In this document: positions 12,739 through 23,666 of the stretch, piece by piece | Position numbering within the stretch: position 1 is the first letter of the stretch | Layout: each line of letters begins with the position of its first letter | NCBI GenBank assembly: GCA_025765595.1 | Contig: JAIVFH010000068.1 | Span: forward strand, 124,001 to 188,000 | Reading direction: 5' to 3' | DNA length: 64,000 nucleotides | Origin: Obelidium mucronatum | Lineage: Eukaryota; Chytridiomycota; Chytridiomycetes; Chytridiales; Chytriomycetaceae | Made by a program: the position numbers and the translations under genes | Notes under the pieces: model-generated | The model's input: the letters and a program-made list of their open reading frames with translations, nothing else | Database searches by the model: none | Told to the model about the DNA's origin: nothing

Positions 12739-15624
12739 ACATGTCGTTGGATCTAGCGTTTGTCGACTGGTGCGAGTACTAGGAGTCTGAGCAGGAGTAG
12801 GAAGAGGACAGCTAACACATCCGCGCAGGGCCCGGACGTTCAGGCTCTCGTACCCGCCGTCGGGCATCGCGGCGTTTTGCGACGGCACGCTCTTCAACGA
12901 GATACTCGCGGAGATCGACCCCGCGTGGTTCAAGCCGCGCGCGGCGGCCGACGGCGGCGACAACTGGGTGCTCAAGTTCAACGGGCTCAAGAAGACGCAC
13001 AAGCTGGTCACGGCGTACTACGACGAGGTGCTCGGCCAGCGCCACGCTGCGACGGCGCTGCCGGCGCCGAACCTGACGGCGATTGCGCGCGACGACGACA
13101 CGGGCGAGGTGCTCAAGTTTGCCCAGCTGGTCGTCGCGCTGGCCGTGCAGTGCGAGAACAACCAGCCGCACATTGCGCGCATCCAGGCCCTGGCGCCCGA
13201 GGCGCAGCATGCGCTGATGCTGGCGATCGAGCAGGTTTTTGGTGTCTCTTTTCTTTCTGCGTTCGATTTGACCTTTCATCCGCAGATCATGGCCAGTCTG
13301 CAGGAGGCAAACGCGCTGGCCGACGCAAACGACCTGGGAAGGCCGGGCTCGTCCGCCGCTATTCTGGCCGACGAGAAGGTGGTCCTGGAGGCCGAAAACT
13401 CGGCGCTGCACGAACAACTACGGACACTCAAGGCGAAATACGTACGTTGCGAAATTGCTGTCTCTTCAAATGCTCACCCTTGAATATCTTGAAACAGGAG
13501 GAAGTGCAGGCCGAAAAGAGGGAACTGCAATTTGGCATGAAGGAGATGCAGACTGTCTCTGGCCAAGATGGCGCCAATGCCACTGCGGGTCCGGCTTCTG
13601 CCGACTTTGTATTGCGGAGTCAGATTGATATTCTTAAGGCCGAATTGTACGTGTGCTTTTTTTTTCCTATGCATGTATTTGGGAGTATAACGACGATTCT
13701 CACTTGGCAAACAAACAGAGAGAAGAGCGAATCTAAACGAGAAGATGCGGAAGCATTGTCTCGACAGCAATCTGCAGTCATCAAAGAAATAACAAAAAAG
13801 TTTGAAGATGCCAGTAGACGTGCCGAGGAAGTGAACCATTACAGAGATCAACTCGACGAATTCAAACATTACGCCGACAAACTACAAAAGTCAGAAGCCA
13901 TGATTGAAAAATACAAGAAGAAGATGGAAGAGTCAAGTGATCTCCGAAAGCAAATGAAGGTAGTAGTGTGTCACTTGTTTTTTAAGTTTGTTTTTTGACA
14001 TTATTTTCCAGACATTGGAAAACCAAAACGCCCAACTCTTTGAACGCAGCCAAAAGCTGGAAGAAGAATACCGAAAAGTCAGCAGTTATAAACCACTCAT
14101 GGACACGTACAAGGAGCAAATTGCAACACTTGAGGCAAAAAACAGTTCTCTTCAAGTTGAAAACTCAAAACTCGAGTTTGAAGCGAATGAAAGCCGTGGG
14201 AAAGTAGAGCGATTGGATGCATTGCGAAGAAACGACCTTGATCAAATTCAGTTGTTGGAAGATCAAGTACGAGAATTGGAGTTGATGGGAGGGTTGGCTG
14301 TGTCTTCAGAAGGAGAGACGCTGGGTCATGATTTGAACAAGAATCTGTAAGTTTTTTTTTTATTTATTTATTTTTTTTTTTTTTAATTTTTAATTTTATT
14401 TATTTTAAATTATTAATCCTTTTTTGTCAAAACAACAACAAAGTCGCGCAAAAATCACACAACTCGAACAAGAACTGGCAGCCATCAAATTATCTGGCGG
14501 CCCCGATCGCATTTACGTTCTGGAAAACCTGCTCGAAGATTCAAACCGATTAAAGTCCAAATTTGAAACCGACTTTATGCAAGCCTACCAACGAAACCTT
14601 ACCCTCGAAAACGAAATGAAGCAACTGCGAACAGTCAGCTCCAGCGACAATGATGAAGTCATCCAAAAGCTACGCGCCCAACTCTCAGAATACCAAACGG
14701 AACTGGCAACTGCCCAACGGCGGTTAGCCGAAGCCGAGATTGCAATCACGCAAGGGTTGGGACAAAGTCTTGGCGGAGATGGAAGCAGTGCTGGTGGAGT
14801 AGGAGGAGGAAGTGGTGGATCTTCAGCTGTGGATCATGAAACTGTAAAGAGGCAGATTGACTCTTATGAGAAGGAAATACGGTTGCAGTTGATGCAGATT
14901 AATAAGCTTCAGAACGAAAAATCGACTTTGGAATCCTTGTTGGCGGAGACGAGGGATTCTTTGATTCAAGAGGAACGGACTAACGAGTTGAGTCTTCTTT
15001 TTTTTTTTCTCCCTTTGCTTGTGTTGTTTAACACACAATCCCGTTTTCCGTGTATAGAGATTTGAAATCTGCACTTGCTGCGTTTGAAAACAAAACTGCG
15101 GCAGACGAGACGGCTCAAAAAGTCGCTGCGACAACTCAAAAGATTGTTCTCTTGACCGAACAAAACACCAAAGTCCTGAAAGCCTTGAAGGAAGCAAAGA
15201 AACATATTCTGACGCAAGATAAACAAATCAAAGACCTCAAGTCTGTTAATCCAAAGGTGACAAACAAAAAAAAAAACAAAACGGTGAAACGAAATTAACC
15301 TGACATCTAACCCAAAACCAAAAGGATAACTTTTTGGAAGCAATGACATCCTATGAAGCCCAAATCACGGAAAAGAATGCCGAAATCGAACGATGTAAAA
15401 AAGAGTTGGTGGATACACGTAGAGCAGCCAAGCGAGAACAAGCGTTGATGTTGTCGGCGTGGTATGATCTGGGAATCAATCAGCAGCGGAGACTGAATAC
15501 TGCGCAACAAGTACCAGCGGGGTCTGGCACTGCTACTTCCAATAATGGGAAAGTGTCTGAGGGAACTCCAATGAGTTGGCTTGCACAGCAAAGACAAGAA
15601 TCAAGTATTCATGGCCGCCGTTAG
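12739..15624 (+). CDS. HOOK: HOOK-family dynein adaptor
   Basis: This is a HOOK protein: an adaptor linking dynein to endosomes via an N-terminal calponin-like HOOK domain, a long coiled coil and a cargo-binding tail. Exon 1 encodes MSLDLAFVDW; exon 2 reads on with SYPPSGIAAFCDGTLFNEI, GDNWVLKFNGLKK, LVTAYYDEVLGQ and LVVALAVQCENN, matching the HOOK fold. From about 13290 it is nearly all coiled coil. The end SYEAQITEKNAEIERCKKEL and MSWLAQQRQ resembles the conserved HOOK C-terminus. There are about nine exons, with introns of 50-90 bp. A Gly/Ser-rich insert (about 14760-14830) interrupts the coil. Exon 2 is strikingly GC-rich compared with the rest. No frame break was needed. Confidence 0.93.
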
Positions 15625-15870
15625 ACTTTTTTTTTTCTTCTTATACTTGTTTTGTGCATGTTAATTCCTTTGTTTTTTTTTTTTTTTTTTTTTTTTCTGG
15701 TTTTTTATTTCTTGGTGTTTAAAAGTTCTTTCTTTGCTTGAGTCTATTCTTTCTTTTGGTTCACACTTCAAACTTGCAGTATACAATTTATGAGTGCTGT
15801 AGTTTGGCACGTACCAGTGCTTTGAGGCATCTAACTGTTAGCTTTTGAGTATTCAATTCTTTCAACAATA
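15625..15870. other. Intergenic spacer with T-runs
   Basis: The sequence downstream of HOOK is T-rich, with a run of about 22 T at 15675-15697. I see no gene here. Confidence 0.5.
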
Positions 15871-15949
15871 TTACAAACCAAGAATAGACACATACAACAT
15901 GAAATAATAATTAAACTGGTGCATTCCAAGCAAGAAGTCTTGCATTTTT

Positions 15950-17195
15950 TCAACTTGATTGCAAATAACACAAATTAACACGCATAAACATGCAATCACA
16001 CGCATAAACACGGAAAAATTGCTGCACTCAGAGAGAGTATGAGAAGTCTGCAAACAACATGTAAACACAAATAAACACGCATTAACATGCATAAACACAC
16101 TCAAAGACGGAAAAAAAAAGATGGAAAAACACGGAATACACTTAAAAAACCGGAAAAGAAGAGCTCACACAAAGACGGAAAAACACGGAAAAACACGTAA
16201 AAAACCAGCAAAGAAGAGCTGCCCTTTGGTGCACTCAAAGAGTGTGTGGGAAGTCTGGCCTCTTTCACCAACATTGATAACAACGAGTAAACTCGAATAA
16301 ACACGAATTAACACACAAACACACACAAACACGGAAAAACACGGAAAAACACGTAAAACACAGAAATATCGGCAGACTTCTGCTGAGCTCAAATATATAT
16401 ATATTGCATATGGTTGGGACGCTGGTGCCAAGAAGAATCCCTTTTGTTTGGCTGTTCCTAGAATCAGATTTCAAAAATGAGATGAAAAGGCATATATTTG
16501 AAGAGAAAACAAAGAGAAATGAGCAGGCCAGCACAGCAAACCTGTCTCCACCTGGGATCCAATTCGACCTGCACCCAAGCCTTCCAATCCTGTGGGAGTA
16601 TTGGGTCAGGGATACTGATGAGGTGAACTGTGCTAGAACCACTCAGGTGCCCCTTTTTTGCCTGAGGTGCATCAAAACCAAATAAAAGAGGAATCAAACA
16701 CCAATTGCAGCTCTCTACATACTACTGCTTTTAAGCTAAACTGATGCTTTAAGACTGGATCATTGGGTATTGTTTGCAAAACAACATAAACACGTGAATG
16801 AACAGCATGCATCAACACACACTCACAAAGACGGAAAAACACGGAAAACACGAAAAAAACCAGCAAAGAAGAGCTGCCCTTTGGTGCACTTAAAGAGCGT
16901 GTGGGAAGTCTGCAATCTTTCACCAACATTGCAAACAACGAGTAAACTCGAATAAACACACATTAGCACACACAAAGACGGAAAAACACGGGAAAACACG
17001 TAAAACACAGATATATTGGGCACTCAAAGAGTGTGTGGGAAGTCTGGCATCTTTCACCAACATTGATAACAACGAGTAAACTCGAATAAACACGAATTAA
17101 CACACAAACACACACAAAGACGGAAAAACACGGAAAAACACGTAAAACACAGAAATATCGGCAGACTTCTGCTGAGCTCAAATATATATATATTC
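15950..17195. repeat. Low-complexity AACACGGAAA-type repeat array
   Basis: The region is built from imperfect copies of AAACACGGAAAAACACG and AAACACGCATAAACACG units mixed with longer modules. One module (GAAGAGCTGCCC...GTGTGTGGGAAGTCTG...CACCAACATTG) occurs near 16215-16275, 16868-16935 and 17010-17070. A longer module ending CGGCAGACTTCTGCTGAGCT plus (AT)n occurs at about 16280-16405 and 17070-17195 and is nearly identical. The unit order looks like nested duplication. Open frames through it repeat the same peptide (VFPCFSVFV-type) and are not genes. Confidence 0.8.
16601..16705. repeat. Dispersed repeat copy 1 (pair with 24231-24336)
   Basis: About 105 bp here (TATTGGGTCAGGGATACTGA ... 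AGGAATCAAACAC) recur at 24231-24336 in the same orientation with only a few differences. It contains CTCAGG...CCTGAG, a 6-bp inverted repeat. The two copies bracket the nested copia elements. Confidence 0.8.
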
Positions 17196-17199
17196 ATTG

Positions 17200-18311
17200 A
17201 GGTAATGTCGACAAACTTTGGATTCCATTTTGCAAACGAGGCTAAATACTCATTGTTCTCGTAGTCCATTTCTTCAGTGTCATTGGCCCAATCAAGTTGG
17301 AATGGTCTAACACCTGAAGTTGGTCCGAGAACTTTCTTTGACCCAAGTCGTTCGGCAATTGGAGTTTTCTTCTTACCACGGAGGCGGCTCAAGATTGACC
17401 CCAGCCATGTAAGGAGTAGCCTTGGTTCCAAGACGGTCCTTGATAGTGGTAGCGGTAAGGGCAATGTATCCAGTCTTGTTGTTGTTGTTAACCGCAAGTG
17501 TTACTGTAGCTGCAGGCGCATCCACAACTTTCTCTGCGACCATAGCCAGCACAGCCGCAAGAGTTGTTCATGTATCCTGAATTGGCAATGACCTTTTCAG
17601 CATCACGCTTGTGCTTGTTACAGTCGGCATACAAGTGTCTCTTGATTTGACAGTAGTTGCAGGTATGAGTTTCAATTGGCTTTCTCTTGTTATTAGCAAA
17701 TAATCCAGTGTTATTCATAGCAGAATCAGGAGCGTCCTCAGTTTTGGAGATCAAACCATTGGTGTGTTTAGTGACTTTGTTGGATACCAGTTCAACAGTA
17801 AGTTTCTTGTCAGTAAGAGTGGAACTTGTGGTCAACATATTGACCAATGTTTTCCAGTTGTCATTGTCAGGAAGTGATTCAATAATTGTGATGATGTGTT
17901 CATCAACTTGGACATCAGTGGGAGCGGTAGTAACCCCATGGAGGCGGTTCTGGTAACTTTGGATTGCTCCGAGATGAGCAGCTATGTCGGTAAGTGGCTT
18001 GTACTTAAGTGCTCTCATCTCAGCACAAAGAGTAATAATGTCTTTAGTGGGTTGGTTGAGTTGTTCAAGCATGGCCTTTGGTGTCAATACCAGTCGGAGA
18101 TTCGCGTCGTTGAGAGACTGAACCAAAATTCCAGTAGCTTTACTGGAAGCCTTCAAGATGGCAGTTTCATAAGCTGTAACAGCAGAATTATGAGCTGTCA
18201 CTCAGCAGCAGAGAATCCAGTAGGAACTGGAGCGGGCAGTGGATCAGCGTACAATGCGGCACCTGCGTCTTTGGACTCAACTTCAGCCTCGAGCTTGTAC
18301 TTCCAGAGCAT
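17200..18311 (-). pseudogene. Outer copia element: gag, downstream part (interrupted)
   Basis: This is the main part of a Ty1/copia-type gag gene read on the minus strand. It begins inside the gene where another element has inserted (18311) and runs through a gag capsid-like domain (KPLTDIAAHLGAIQSYQNRL) to a zinc knuckle CNYCQIKRHLYADC (C-x2-C-x4-H-x4-C). The frame breaks near 18200 and again after the knuckle. The element stops at about 17200, in an (AT)n tract where the repeat array begins, so its pol genes and far LTR are missing. The first 21 codons lie on the other side of the insertion (23858-23920). Confidence 0.85.
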
Positions 18312-18497
18312 TATTAACTATTATCTATTGTCACTATTTTAAGATTCAATTCACTATATCTTTTATTTCGTATTATCCTCTTATTTATACTTGTTTTCTT
18401 ATTTAATCAAACAATAAAGTTTTCTCATTTAGAATGAGCGCGTGCAGAGCGAAATTATTAATAATAAATACGCGATTAATAATAGCGAAAGTTAACA
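18312..18497 (-). repeat. 3' LTR of copia element
   Basis: This 186-bp LTR is AT-rich and ends in short inverted repeats (TATTAAC / GTTAACA on the plus strand). It differs from the other LTR by A versus G about 31 bases in (TTTTAAGATT against TTTTAGGATT). A purine tract on the coding strand (plus-strand CTCCCCCTC, 18498-18506) abuts it and is the likely plus-strand primer. Confidence 0.95.
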
Positions 18498-18839
18498 CTC
18501 CCCCTCGTTCTGTACGCGTTGAACTATGGCTTCACGGTGCTGCAGGAATTTGATTCGCGGTAAGGCTTTCGTAAGGGTGTCTGCAGTCATGTGATTTGTG
18601 GAGATGTAAACTAGTTTGATGTTTCCCGCGTGTACTTGCTCCCTAACATAGCGGTACTTGACATCCATGTGTTTGGAGCGTTGGTGCGACTCGTTGTTCT
18701 TACTAATTGCGATGGCTCCTTGGTTGTCCACGTAAATTACTGTTGGGAAATTTTGTACTTCACAAATTTCTCCCAAAAGCTGTCTCAACCAAATCCCTTC
18801 AGTGGTTGCTTGGAATGCGGCGGCCCATTCTGCCATCAT
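18492..18839 (-). CDS. copia RNase H segment
   Basis: This is the C-terminal RNase H domain of the copia polyprotein, with AEWAAAFQATTEGIWLRQLL, VDNQGAIAISKN and the KHMDVKYRYVRE and ADTLTKALP motifs typical of copia. The stop codon lies within the first bases of the LTR. It is separated from the reverse-transcriptase segment by a frame break between 18839 and 18873. Confidence 0.92.
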   Translation of the reverse strand: MMAEWAAAFQATTEGIWLRQLLGEICEVQNFPTVIYVDNQGAIAISKNNESHQRSKHMDVKYRYVREQVHAGNIKLVYISTNHMTADTLTKALPRIKFLQHREAIVQRVQNEGEC

Positions 18840-18872
18840 CGACGACGTCGCAACGGTAGGTTGAAGCTTGCT

Positions 18873-19508
18873 TCATGCTGAAACAACGCCTCCTGCTAAC
18901 ATAAAACAATATCCGGTTGTAGAGTGGCGGGTGTCTTTGTCTCCTGCCCAATCTGAGTCTGAGTATCCTACGAGCGTCGCGGCGTCTGGTACTGTCCCGT
19001 CGAAGGTGAGTCCAAATTCGGGTGTGTTGGCGATGTACTTCAAGAGTCTAATCGCTGCTTCCCAGTGTGCTGCTTGGGGCTCGGATACGTACCTGGACAG
19101 TGTGCCAACCGCATATAGGATATCTGGTCGCGTCCATACGGCTAGGTACATTACGGAACCGATTAGGCCACGATAGTTGTGAGTGTCGTTATTTAAGGGT
19201 GGTGTGTTGGTGTCTTTGCTAAGCACTAGGGTATCCATCATAGGAGTGGCGGTCTTCTCGTCTGGTGTGATTCCAAAACGATCGAGGATCTTGGCGGTGT
19301 ATCCTGGCTGGGTAAGCGAAATTGTCTTTAACCTCTTGTCGCGAGTGAATCTCATCCCAATGTAGTCCTGTAGCTCTCCCAAGTCGTTTACGTTGAGCAC
19401 AGACTTGAGCTTTTCCTTCGCGTAAGTGATTGTATTTGTGTCTTTCGCGAATAGCACTAAGTCATCGACATACACCATTAGGTAAACCTCCATGCCTGGG
19501 ATATCCAA
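18873..19508 (-). CDS. copia reverse transcriptase, C-terminal segment
   Basis: This segment carries the catalytic YVDD box (YLMVYVDDLVLFAKD) and the LGSVMYLA/TRPDI region followed by YSDSDWAGD, the start of the RNase H fold. It continues the polyprotein of the preceding segment after a frame break near 19510-19536. Confidence 0.93.
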   Translation of the reverse strand: MDIPGMEVYLMVYVDDLVLFAKDTNTITYAKEKLKSVLNVNDLGELQDYIGMRFTRDKRLKTISLTQPGYTAKILDRFGITPDEKTATPMMDTLVLSKDTNTPPLNNDTHNYRGLIGSVMYLAVWTRPDILYAVGTLSRYVSEPQAAHWEAAIRLLKYIANTPEFGLTFDGTVPDAATLVGYSDSDWAGDKDTRHSTTGYCFMLAGGVVSA

Positions 19509-19535
19509 CCTGTAAACGCATTCGTCGTTAACAAG

Positions 19536-20591
19536 TCAAATGAAGCCAATGCTGATAAGGTTGTCGTTCAATGTCTCGTTCCACGCGCGTCCGGACTGTT
19601 TCAAGCCGTAAAGTCCCTTCTTGAGGCGGAGAACTTGGTCGCGTTGGGCCAACTGATATCCTTGCGGCAGTTTCATGTAGATCTCTTCTTCCAATTCTCC
19701 ATGAAGGTAAGCGTTGTTTACATCCAGTGCGTGAACTTCGTAATTTCTAATTGCGGCAATTGCAAATAGAGTCTTTACTGTGGCGATTTTGACTACGGTC
19801 GCGAAAGTCTCATAGTAGTCCATTCCGGGCACTTGAGTGAAACCTTGGGCAACCAGACGTGCCTTGAACTTGGTAAAGTTCCCGGCGGCGTCTCTTTTGG
19901 TTTTGAAAACCCATCGGCTTCCGATAGCTTTGCGTCCCTCAGGTAATGTCGTTTCTGTCCATGTGTCATTTCTTATTAACGCTTCTAATTCGTTGTTGAT
20001 GGCATGGACCCAGTTGTAGGCTTGTTCTGACGCAATTGCATCATCGTAGTGGGCTGGGTCAGTTGATACGGTCGAAACTTGGGCGGCTAGGGCGGGTAAG
20101 GTAGATTTTGCGATTCCTGCCGTATATTTAATAACTGGCTTTCTTTCTCTACCAGATGTTCGTCGCGCCTGAGTTGGTGTCTGCGCTTCATCTTCTTGAA
20201 AACGAATGCTGGGCGACGGAGATCTCGAAGCTGGGGTGCGATATGACGCTGTCGTTGCTGGGGTGACCGCAGATGGGCTCGGGGCCTCGGAGCGAGGTAT
20301 ATGTTTTTCTTCTTCATTATCGGCTTGGGTGTCACTGTCATTGTCATTAATTTGTCTTTGTACTAGAGGTCCTTCATCCGAATCGGAATCAGGGGTGTCG
20401 TTGTGTGTCGTTCGGGTTTCGATGGATTTCAGTGTGGCGACTGCGTAAGTTGTTTTGCTTACCTCGTTGTAAACAAGATAATTACCGTTTCCATTGTGAT
20501 TAAAACCAATAATTCTGCAGGGAACGCCACGATTGTCCAGTTTCTTACGCTTGGTGTCTGGTACGAGCGCATAAGCCCTACTCCCCCACAC
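19536..20591 (-). CDS. copia integrase C-terminus and reverse transcriptase N-terminal half
   Basis: The first part (WGSRAYALVP...RIIGFNHNG) is the copia integrase C-terminal region. A Ser/Thr/Glu-rich linker follows, then the RT start (NDTWTETTLPEG, GSRWVFKTKRDAAG, KARLVAQGFTQ, DVNNAYLHGELEEEIYMKLP, KGLYGLKQSGRAWN). This is a classic copia RVT_2 domain. Confidence 0.93.
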   Translation of the reverse strand: MWGSRAYALVPDTKRKKLDNRGVPCRIIGFNHNGNGNYLVYNEVSKTTYAVATLKSIETRTTHNDTPDSDSDEGPLVQRQINDNDSDTQADNEEEKHIPRSEAPSPSAVTPATTASYRTPASRSPSPSIRFQEDEAQTPTQARRTSGRERKPVIKYTAGIAKSTLPALAAQVSTVSTDPAHYDDAIASEQAYNWVHAINNELEALIRNDTWTETTLPEGRKAIGSRWVFKTKRDAAGNFTKFKARLVAQGFTQVPGMDYYETFATVVKIATVKTLFAIAAIRNYEVHALDVNNAYLHGELEEEIYMKLPQGYQLAQRDQVLRLKKGLYGLKQSGRAWNETLNDNLISIGFI

Positions 20592-21303
20592 GCGTAACCT
20601 TGAGATGTCCGGTACTTTGCCGGTGAAGGCTTCGTACGGTGTCTTCGCAAGGCTTTTGCGTGGAGTTCGGTTGTGGACGAATACTGCGGCTCGGAGCGCG
20701 TGGCACTTTGTTCATGAGCGTCTGGATGGCACGCTCAGCGCGGCCGTTTTGTTCTGGATTGTAAGGTGCGGTGAACGTTTGCTTGATGTTCTGTGATTTA
20801 CAAAATTCTTTTAACTCATTGTTTGTAAATTCAGAACCGTTATCAGAGCGTAGCTCGCGGACTTGTTTCCCGCTTGCGTTTAACTCTTGGACAAACGCTT
20901 TGATGTTGTGAGCGACTTCGTCATTTCCCCGTAATAGGTAAGCAAAAATTGTTGAAGTTGCGTCATCGATAAGGACTAAAAATTTTCTGTAGCCACCCAT
21001 GGCCTCTACTTGAATCGGTCCACAAGCATCAAGGTTCCAAGTGGAGCTGGGTACGGCGTCGGCCTGTCGTGGTGTTTTGAAAGAGCGTTTGTGGAGGTTG
21101 GCTTCAATACAGTGTTCGCATGTGAAGTCCAAGTTCCCATTGATGGTAGGTAAGCCTTTCAAGATGTCTCGGTTCTTTACTAACATTTTAATTGCGTGTT
21201 TTCCGCAGTGTCCCAATTGTCGGTGAAGGAGTTCAGCCGAGATGGTGTCTTTATTGGCCGTCAGTGCGGCGTGGTTAGCGTTGATGTGGCGGGCGGCAAC
21301 CAC
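20578..21303 (-). CDS. copia integrase core segment
   Basis: The segment has the zinc-binding H...H...C-x2-C region (LLHRQLGHCGKHAI, CEHCIEAN). The catalytic core follows, with aspartates in WNLDACGP and RSDNGSEFTNNEL and the glutamate in EQNGRAERAIQTL. After about 20700 the frame shifts into the next segment. Confidence 0.93.
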   Translation of the reverse strand: MVAARHINANHAALTANKDTISAELLHRQLGHCGKHAIKMLVKNRDILKGLPTINGNLDFTCEHCIEANLHKRSFKTPRQADAVPSSTWNLDACGPIQVEAMGGYRKFLVLIDDATSTIFAYLLRGNDEVAHNIKAFVQELNASGKQVRELRSDNGSEFTNNELKEFCKSQNIKQTFTAPYNPEQNGRAERAIQTLMNKVPRAPSRSIRPQPNSTQKPCEDTVRSLHRQSTGHLKVTRVGE

Positions 21304-21311
21304 TTTGGCGT

Positions 21312-22505
21312 TTAGGACGTAGAATTTGCGGTAAGTATTGTCTCTCCTCGCAGTTTGACTTCAACTTTGTTGTTGTCTGTCGTTATTAAACATCCTTTGT
21401 TACAGAGTGCGGACATTGAGACAAGGTTGGATTCGAACTCTGGGACATGGTAAGCCTCTTGCAATTTTACTTCCCGTCCGTTAGCACTTAAAGTGACGGA
21501 ACCTTTTCCAACTATGTTAACCGTTCCTCCACCTCCAACAGTTACTTTTCTGTCTGTCGTTGAATAGTTTTGGAAGTTGGCGCGGTTCACGAAGAAGAGA
21601 CTGGAGGCGCCGGAGTCAATGATGGAGTCAACTTTGTTGATGTCATTAGTGTCACGAGTGGGAGGGTAAGCGTTAAGAGCTTTATTGTCATTTTTGTCAT
21701 TGTTGTCATTAATTTTGCATTGAGCAACTAGGGCAAGTGCGTCACATGGTCCGAAGAACTTAGCAATTGTTTCTTCGTCAGGTGAAGCTCGCCAGGGAAT
21801 GTTATACTTAACATAGTCGTTAATATTGTATTCAAAGACAGATTGTTGGCGGCCGTCCTTGTTTTCGCAAGTCAGCGGTGACAGGACACTCTTGAAGCGA
21901 GCCGGAAAGAACGTTGATGGATAAGGGAAACGGCATCCGCGTAGTTCTCCATTTTCGTCGTATAGGTTTGTTATAAACTTGTCCCATTTTTCTTTGTTGA
22001 CCTTGAATGGGTCAGTCCCGCCTCGGACTGTAGCGTTAAATTGCTGTTCTTTCAGGAATTCCTCTCGGCGCTTCAAGTAAGCGTCGTTTCTCCAATGCCA
22101 GGTCTTGTAGCTATCGTTTCTTGCTTCCCTTTCGGCACGCCGCTCTTGTTTTGCTGTATCGTCGCGCAAGTCAAAATCCCAAAACAAGGCGTCGTCAAAA
22201 TCAGGGATGCTGATTAAATCATCCTCAGTACGACGGCGGGGTTGATTCTCAATGTTGTTGGATGGAGGACTTGTTGCTGTGGTGGACATCAAAGTGTCTG
22301 GCAAGGAGGGCTGCGGAAGGGTGTCAAGCCACGTAAGTACGTCTGCTTCCTTGTTTGTAAAGTTGTCATTAATCAGTTGATCGAAGATCTTGTCGTATTC
22401 CTCATTATCCATGGCTTCAATCTTTGTCCAATCCATTGGCATAGCGGCCGCGGTTATTTCTGGAACGTGCGGTGGAATTTGAAGCTTTTCTGGTGTGTCA
22501 TTCAA
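21312..22505 (-). CDS. copia gag-pol linker and aspartic protease segment
   Basis: The segment is a hydrophilic linker that ends in a retropepsin domain. The catalytic DSGAS motif is seen in SIIDSGASSLFF, and YHVPEFESNLVS is the conserved copia motif downstream of the protease. It is joined to gag by an in-frame stretch upstream, with no visible stop in the intended frame. Confidence 0.9.
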   Translation of the reverse strand: MNDTPEKLQIPPHVPEITAAAMPMDWTKIEAMDNEEYDKIFDQLINDNFTNKEADVLTWLDTLPQPSLPDTLMSTTATSPPSNNIENQPRRRTEDDLISIPDFDDALFWDFDLRDDTAKQERRAEREARNDSYKTWHWRNDAYLKRREEFLKEQQFNATVRGGTDPFKVNKEKWDKFITNLYDENGELRGCRFPYPSTFFPARFKSVLSPLTCENKDGRQQSVFEYNINDYVKYNIPWRASPDEETIAKFFGPCDALALVAQCKINDNNDKNDNKALNAYPPTRDTNDINKVDSIIDSGASSLFFVNRANFQNYSTTDRKVTVGGGGTVNIVGKGSVTLSANGREVKLQEAYHVPEFESNLVSMSALCNKGCLITTDNNKVEVKLRGETILTANSTS

Positions 22506-22636
22506 TCGCCGCGAAAGTATAGGCTTATCATTGTCGGCCTTGCCTCCAAGACGAGTGGAGATGGGGCGGACGTATGGATGGACATTATAGGCAGTGAGTG
22601 CAATGTAACTTGAGTTACTGTCATTGTTGTTTCTAG

Positions 22637-23582
22637 ATTGCCCGCGGTGATTTCCTCTTGACGAGTTACGGCCTCGATGACTTCCGCGGCTGCGACTGTT
22701 GTTTCCTTGGTACTTGGTACCTGGGGATGGCCCCCCGCTACTCTCGGTGCTGATTCTCTTGCGGCAGTCCTTCCACAGGTGTCCTTGGGTGTGGCAGTAG
22801 TTACAGGAACGTAACTCCTTTACTTTGCCATTGTTGTTATTTCTGGCAAATAACCCGCTATTATTCTTTGCAGCGTCTGGGCTGTTCGTCAGCCTTCATG
22901 ATGAGCTGGCGAGCGTGCTTGGTGACTTGGGCGATTACAGTCTCAAGGGTCAGTGTCTTAGTCAGTAATAGCGGAGCTTGCTGAGAGCATGTTCACTAAT
23001 GTACGCCAATCGTCATTATCAGGGAGCGATCCTAAGATCGTAACAATGTGTTCCTTGAACCTGAGTGTCGCTAGGTGCGGCGATAACGCCGTAAAGTCTG
23101 TTCTGATAACTCTGGATGGCTCCAAGGTGTGAAGCAATGTCGGTGAGTGGCTTATATTTAAGCGCTTTCATTTCAGAACGTAATGTCATTTTATCTTGTG
23201 TCGTTAGGGTCTCATGCTGTTGACGGAGTCTCTGAAGCATAGCCCGTGGTGTCTTTAAGTGGGAAATCAAACGTCTATTGCCTTCACTCAACGCTTGAAC
23301 AAGGATGTCTTTAGCAACCGCAGAGCTCTTTATAATCGCAGCATTGTCAGCCCGATGCTTCTGGAGGGCGGTGGTGTGCGCTGTCATGTCGGCTGGGGTT
23401 GGGTTGGCTGGATCAATGGCCCGGAGAACAGGGTCATCGGGGGCATCAGCGGCGAAGGCCATGTCGGCGGAGTGCTTAGCGGCAGCAGCGGTCATGACCA
23501 TGAAAATCCACATGTTGAAATCATGTGTGTCTTGTCCAAACTTGGGGATCTTGGTGGCGGAGTTGTAGCTTTCGTCGTTCAT
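22637..23582 (-). CDS. copia gag segment (frame-broken)
   Basis: This is gag of the complete element, starting at 23582 (MNDESYNSATKIPKFG). The region KYKPLTDIASHLGAIQSYQN aligns with the older element's gag. A zinc knuckle CNYCHTQGHLWKDC lies near 22760-22810, followed by an Arg/Asn/Gly-rich tail. Three single-base frame breaks lie near 23055, 22970 and 22880. Confidence 0.88.
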
Positions 23583-23654
23583 GGTAGAAGTTGTCTTTAG
23601 GTTGTCTTTCAGTTGTCTTTTAGTTGTCGTTGGTAAGTTGTTGGTAGTGCTTTG

Positions 23655-23666
23655 GTGCTGATAACG
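23655..23666 (-). other. Putative primer-binding site of copia element
   Basis: Just inside the 5' LTR the coding strand reads CGTTATCAGCACC. The same string lies just inside the older element's LTR (about 23960-23970). Conservation at the same position in two diverged elements suggests the minus-strand primer site. Confidence 0.6.

Noticed and set aside
12812..13417. Long Arg-rich minus-strand frame opposite HOOK exon 2
   Set aside because: It is open only because the exon is very GC-rich; the plus strand carries the HOOK domain.
15950..17195. Regularly repeated short units resembling a CRISPR array
   Set aside because: Units vary in length and sequence, spacers are not unique, and the context is an intron-rich eukaryotic genome. 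It is a satellite-like array.
21425..21450. GGATTCGAACTC, similar to a tRNA B box
   Set aside because: It lies inside the copia protease/pol reading frame and there is no matching A box or cloverleaf around it.
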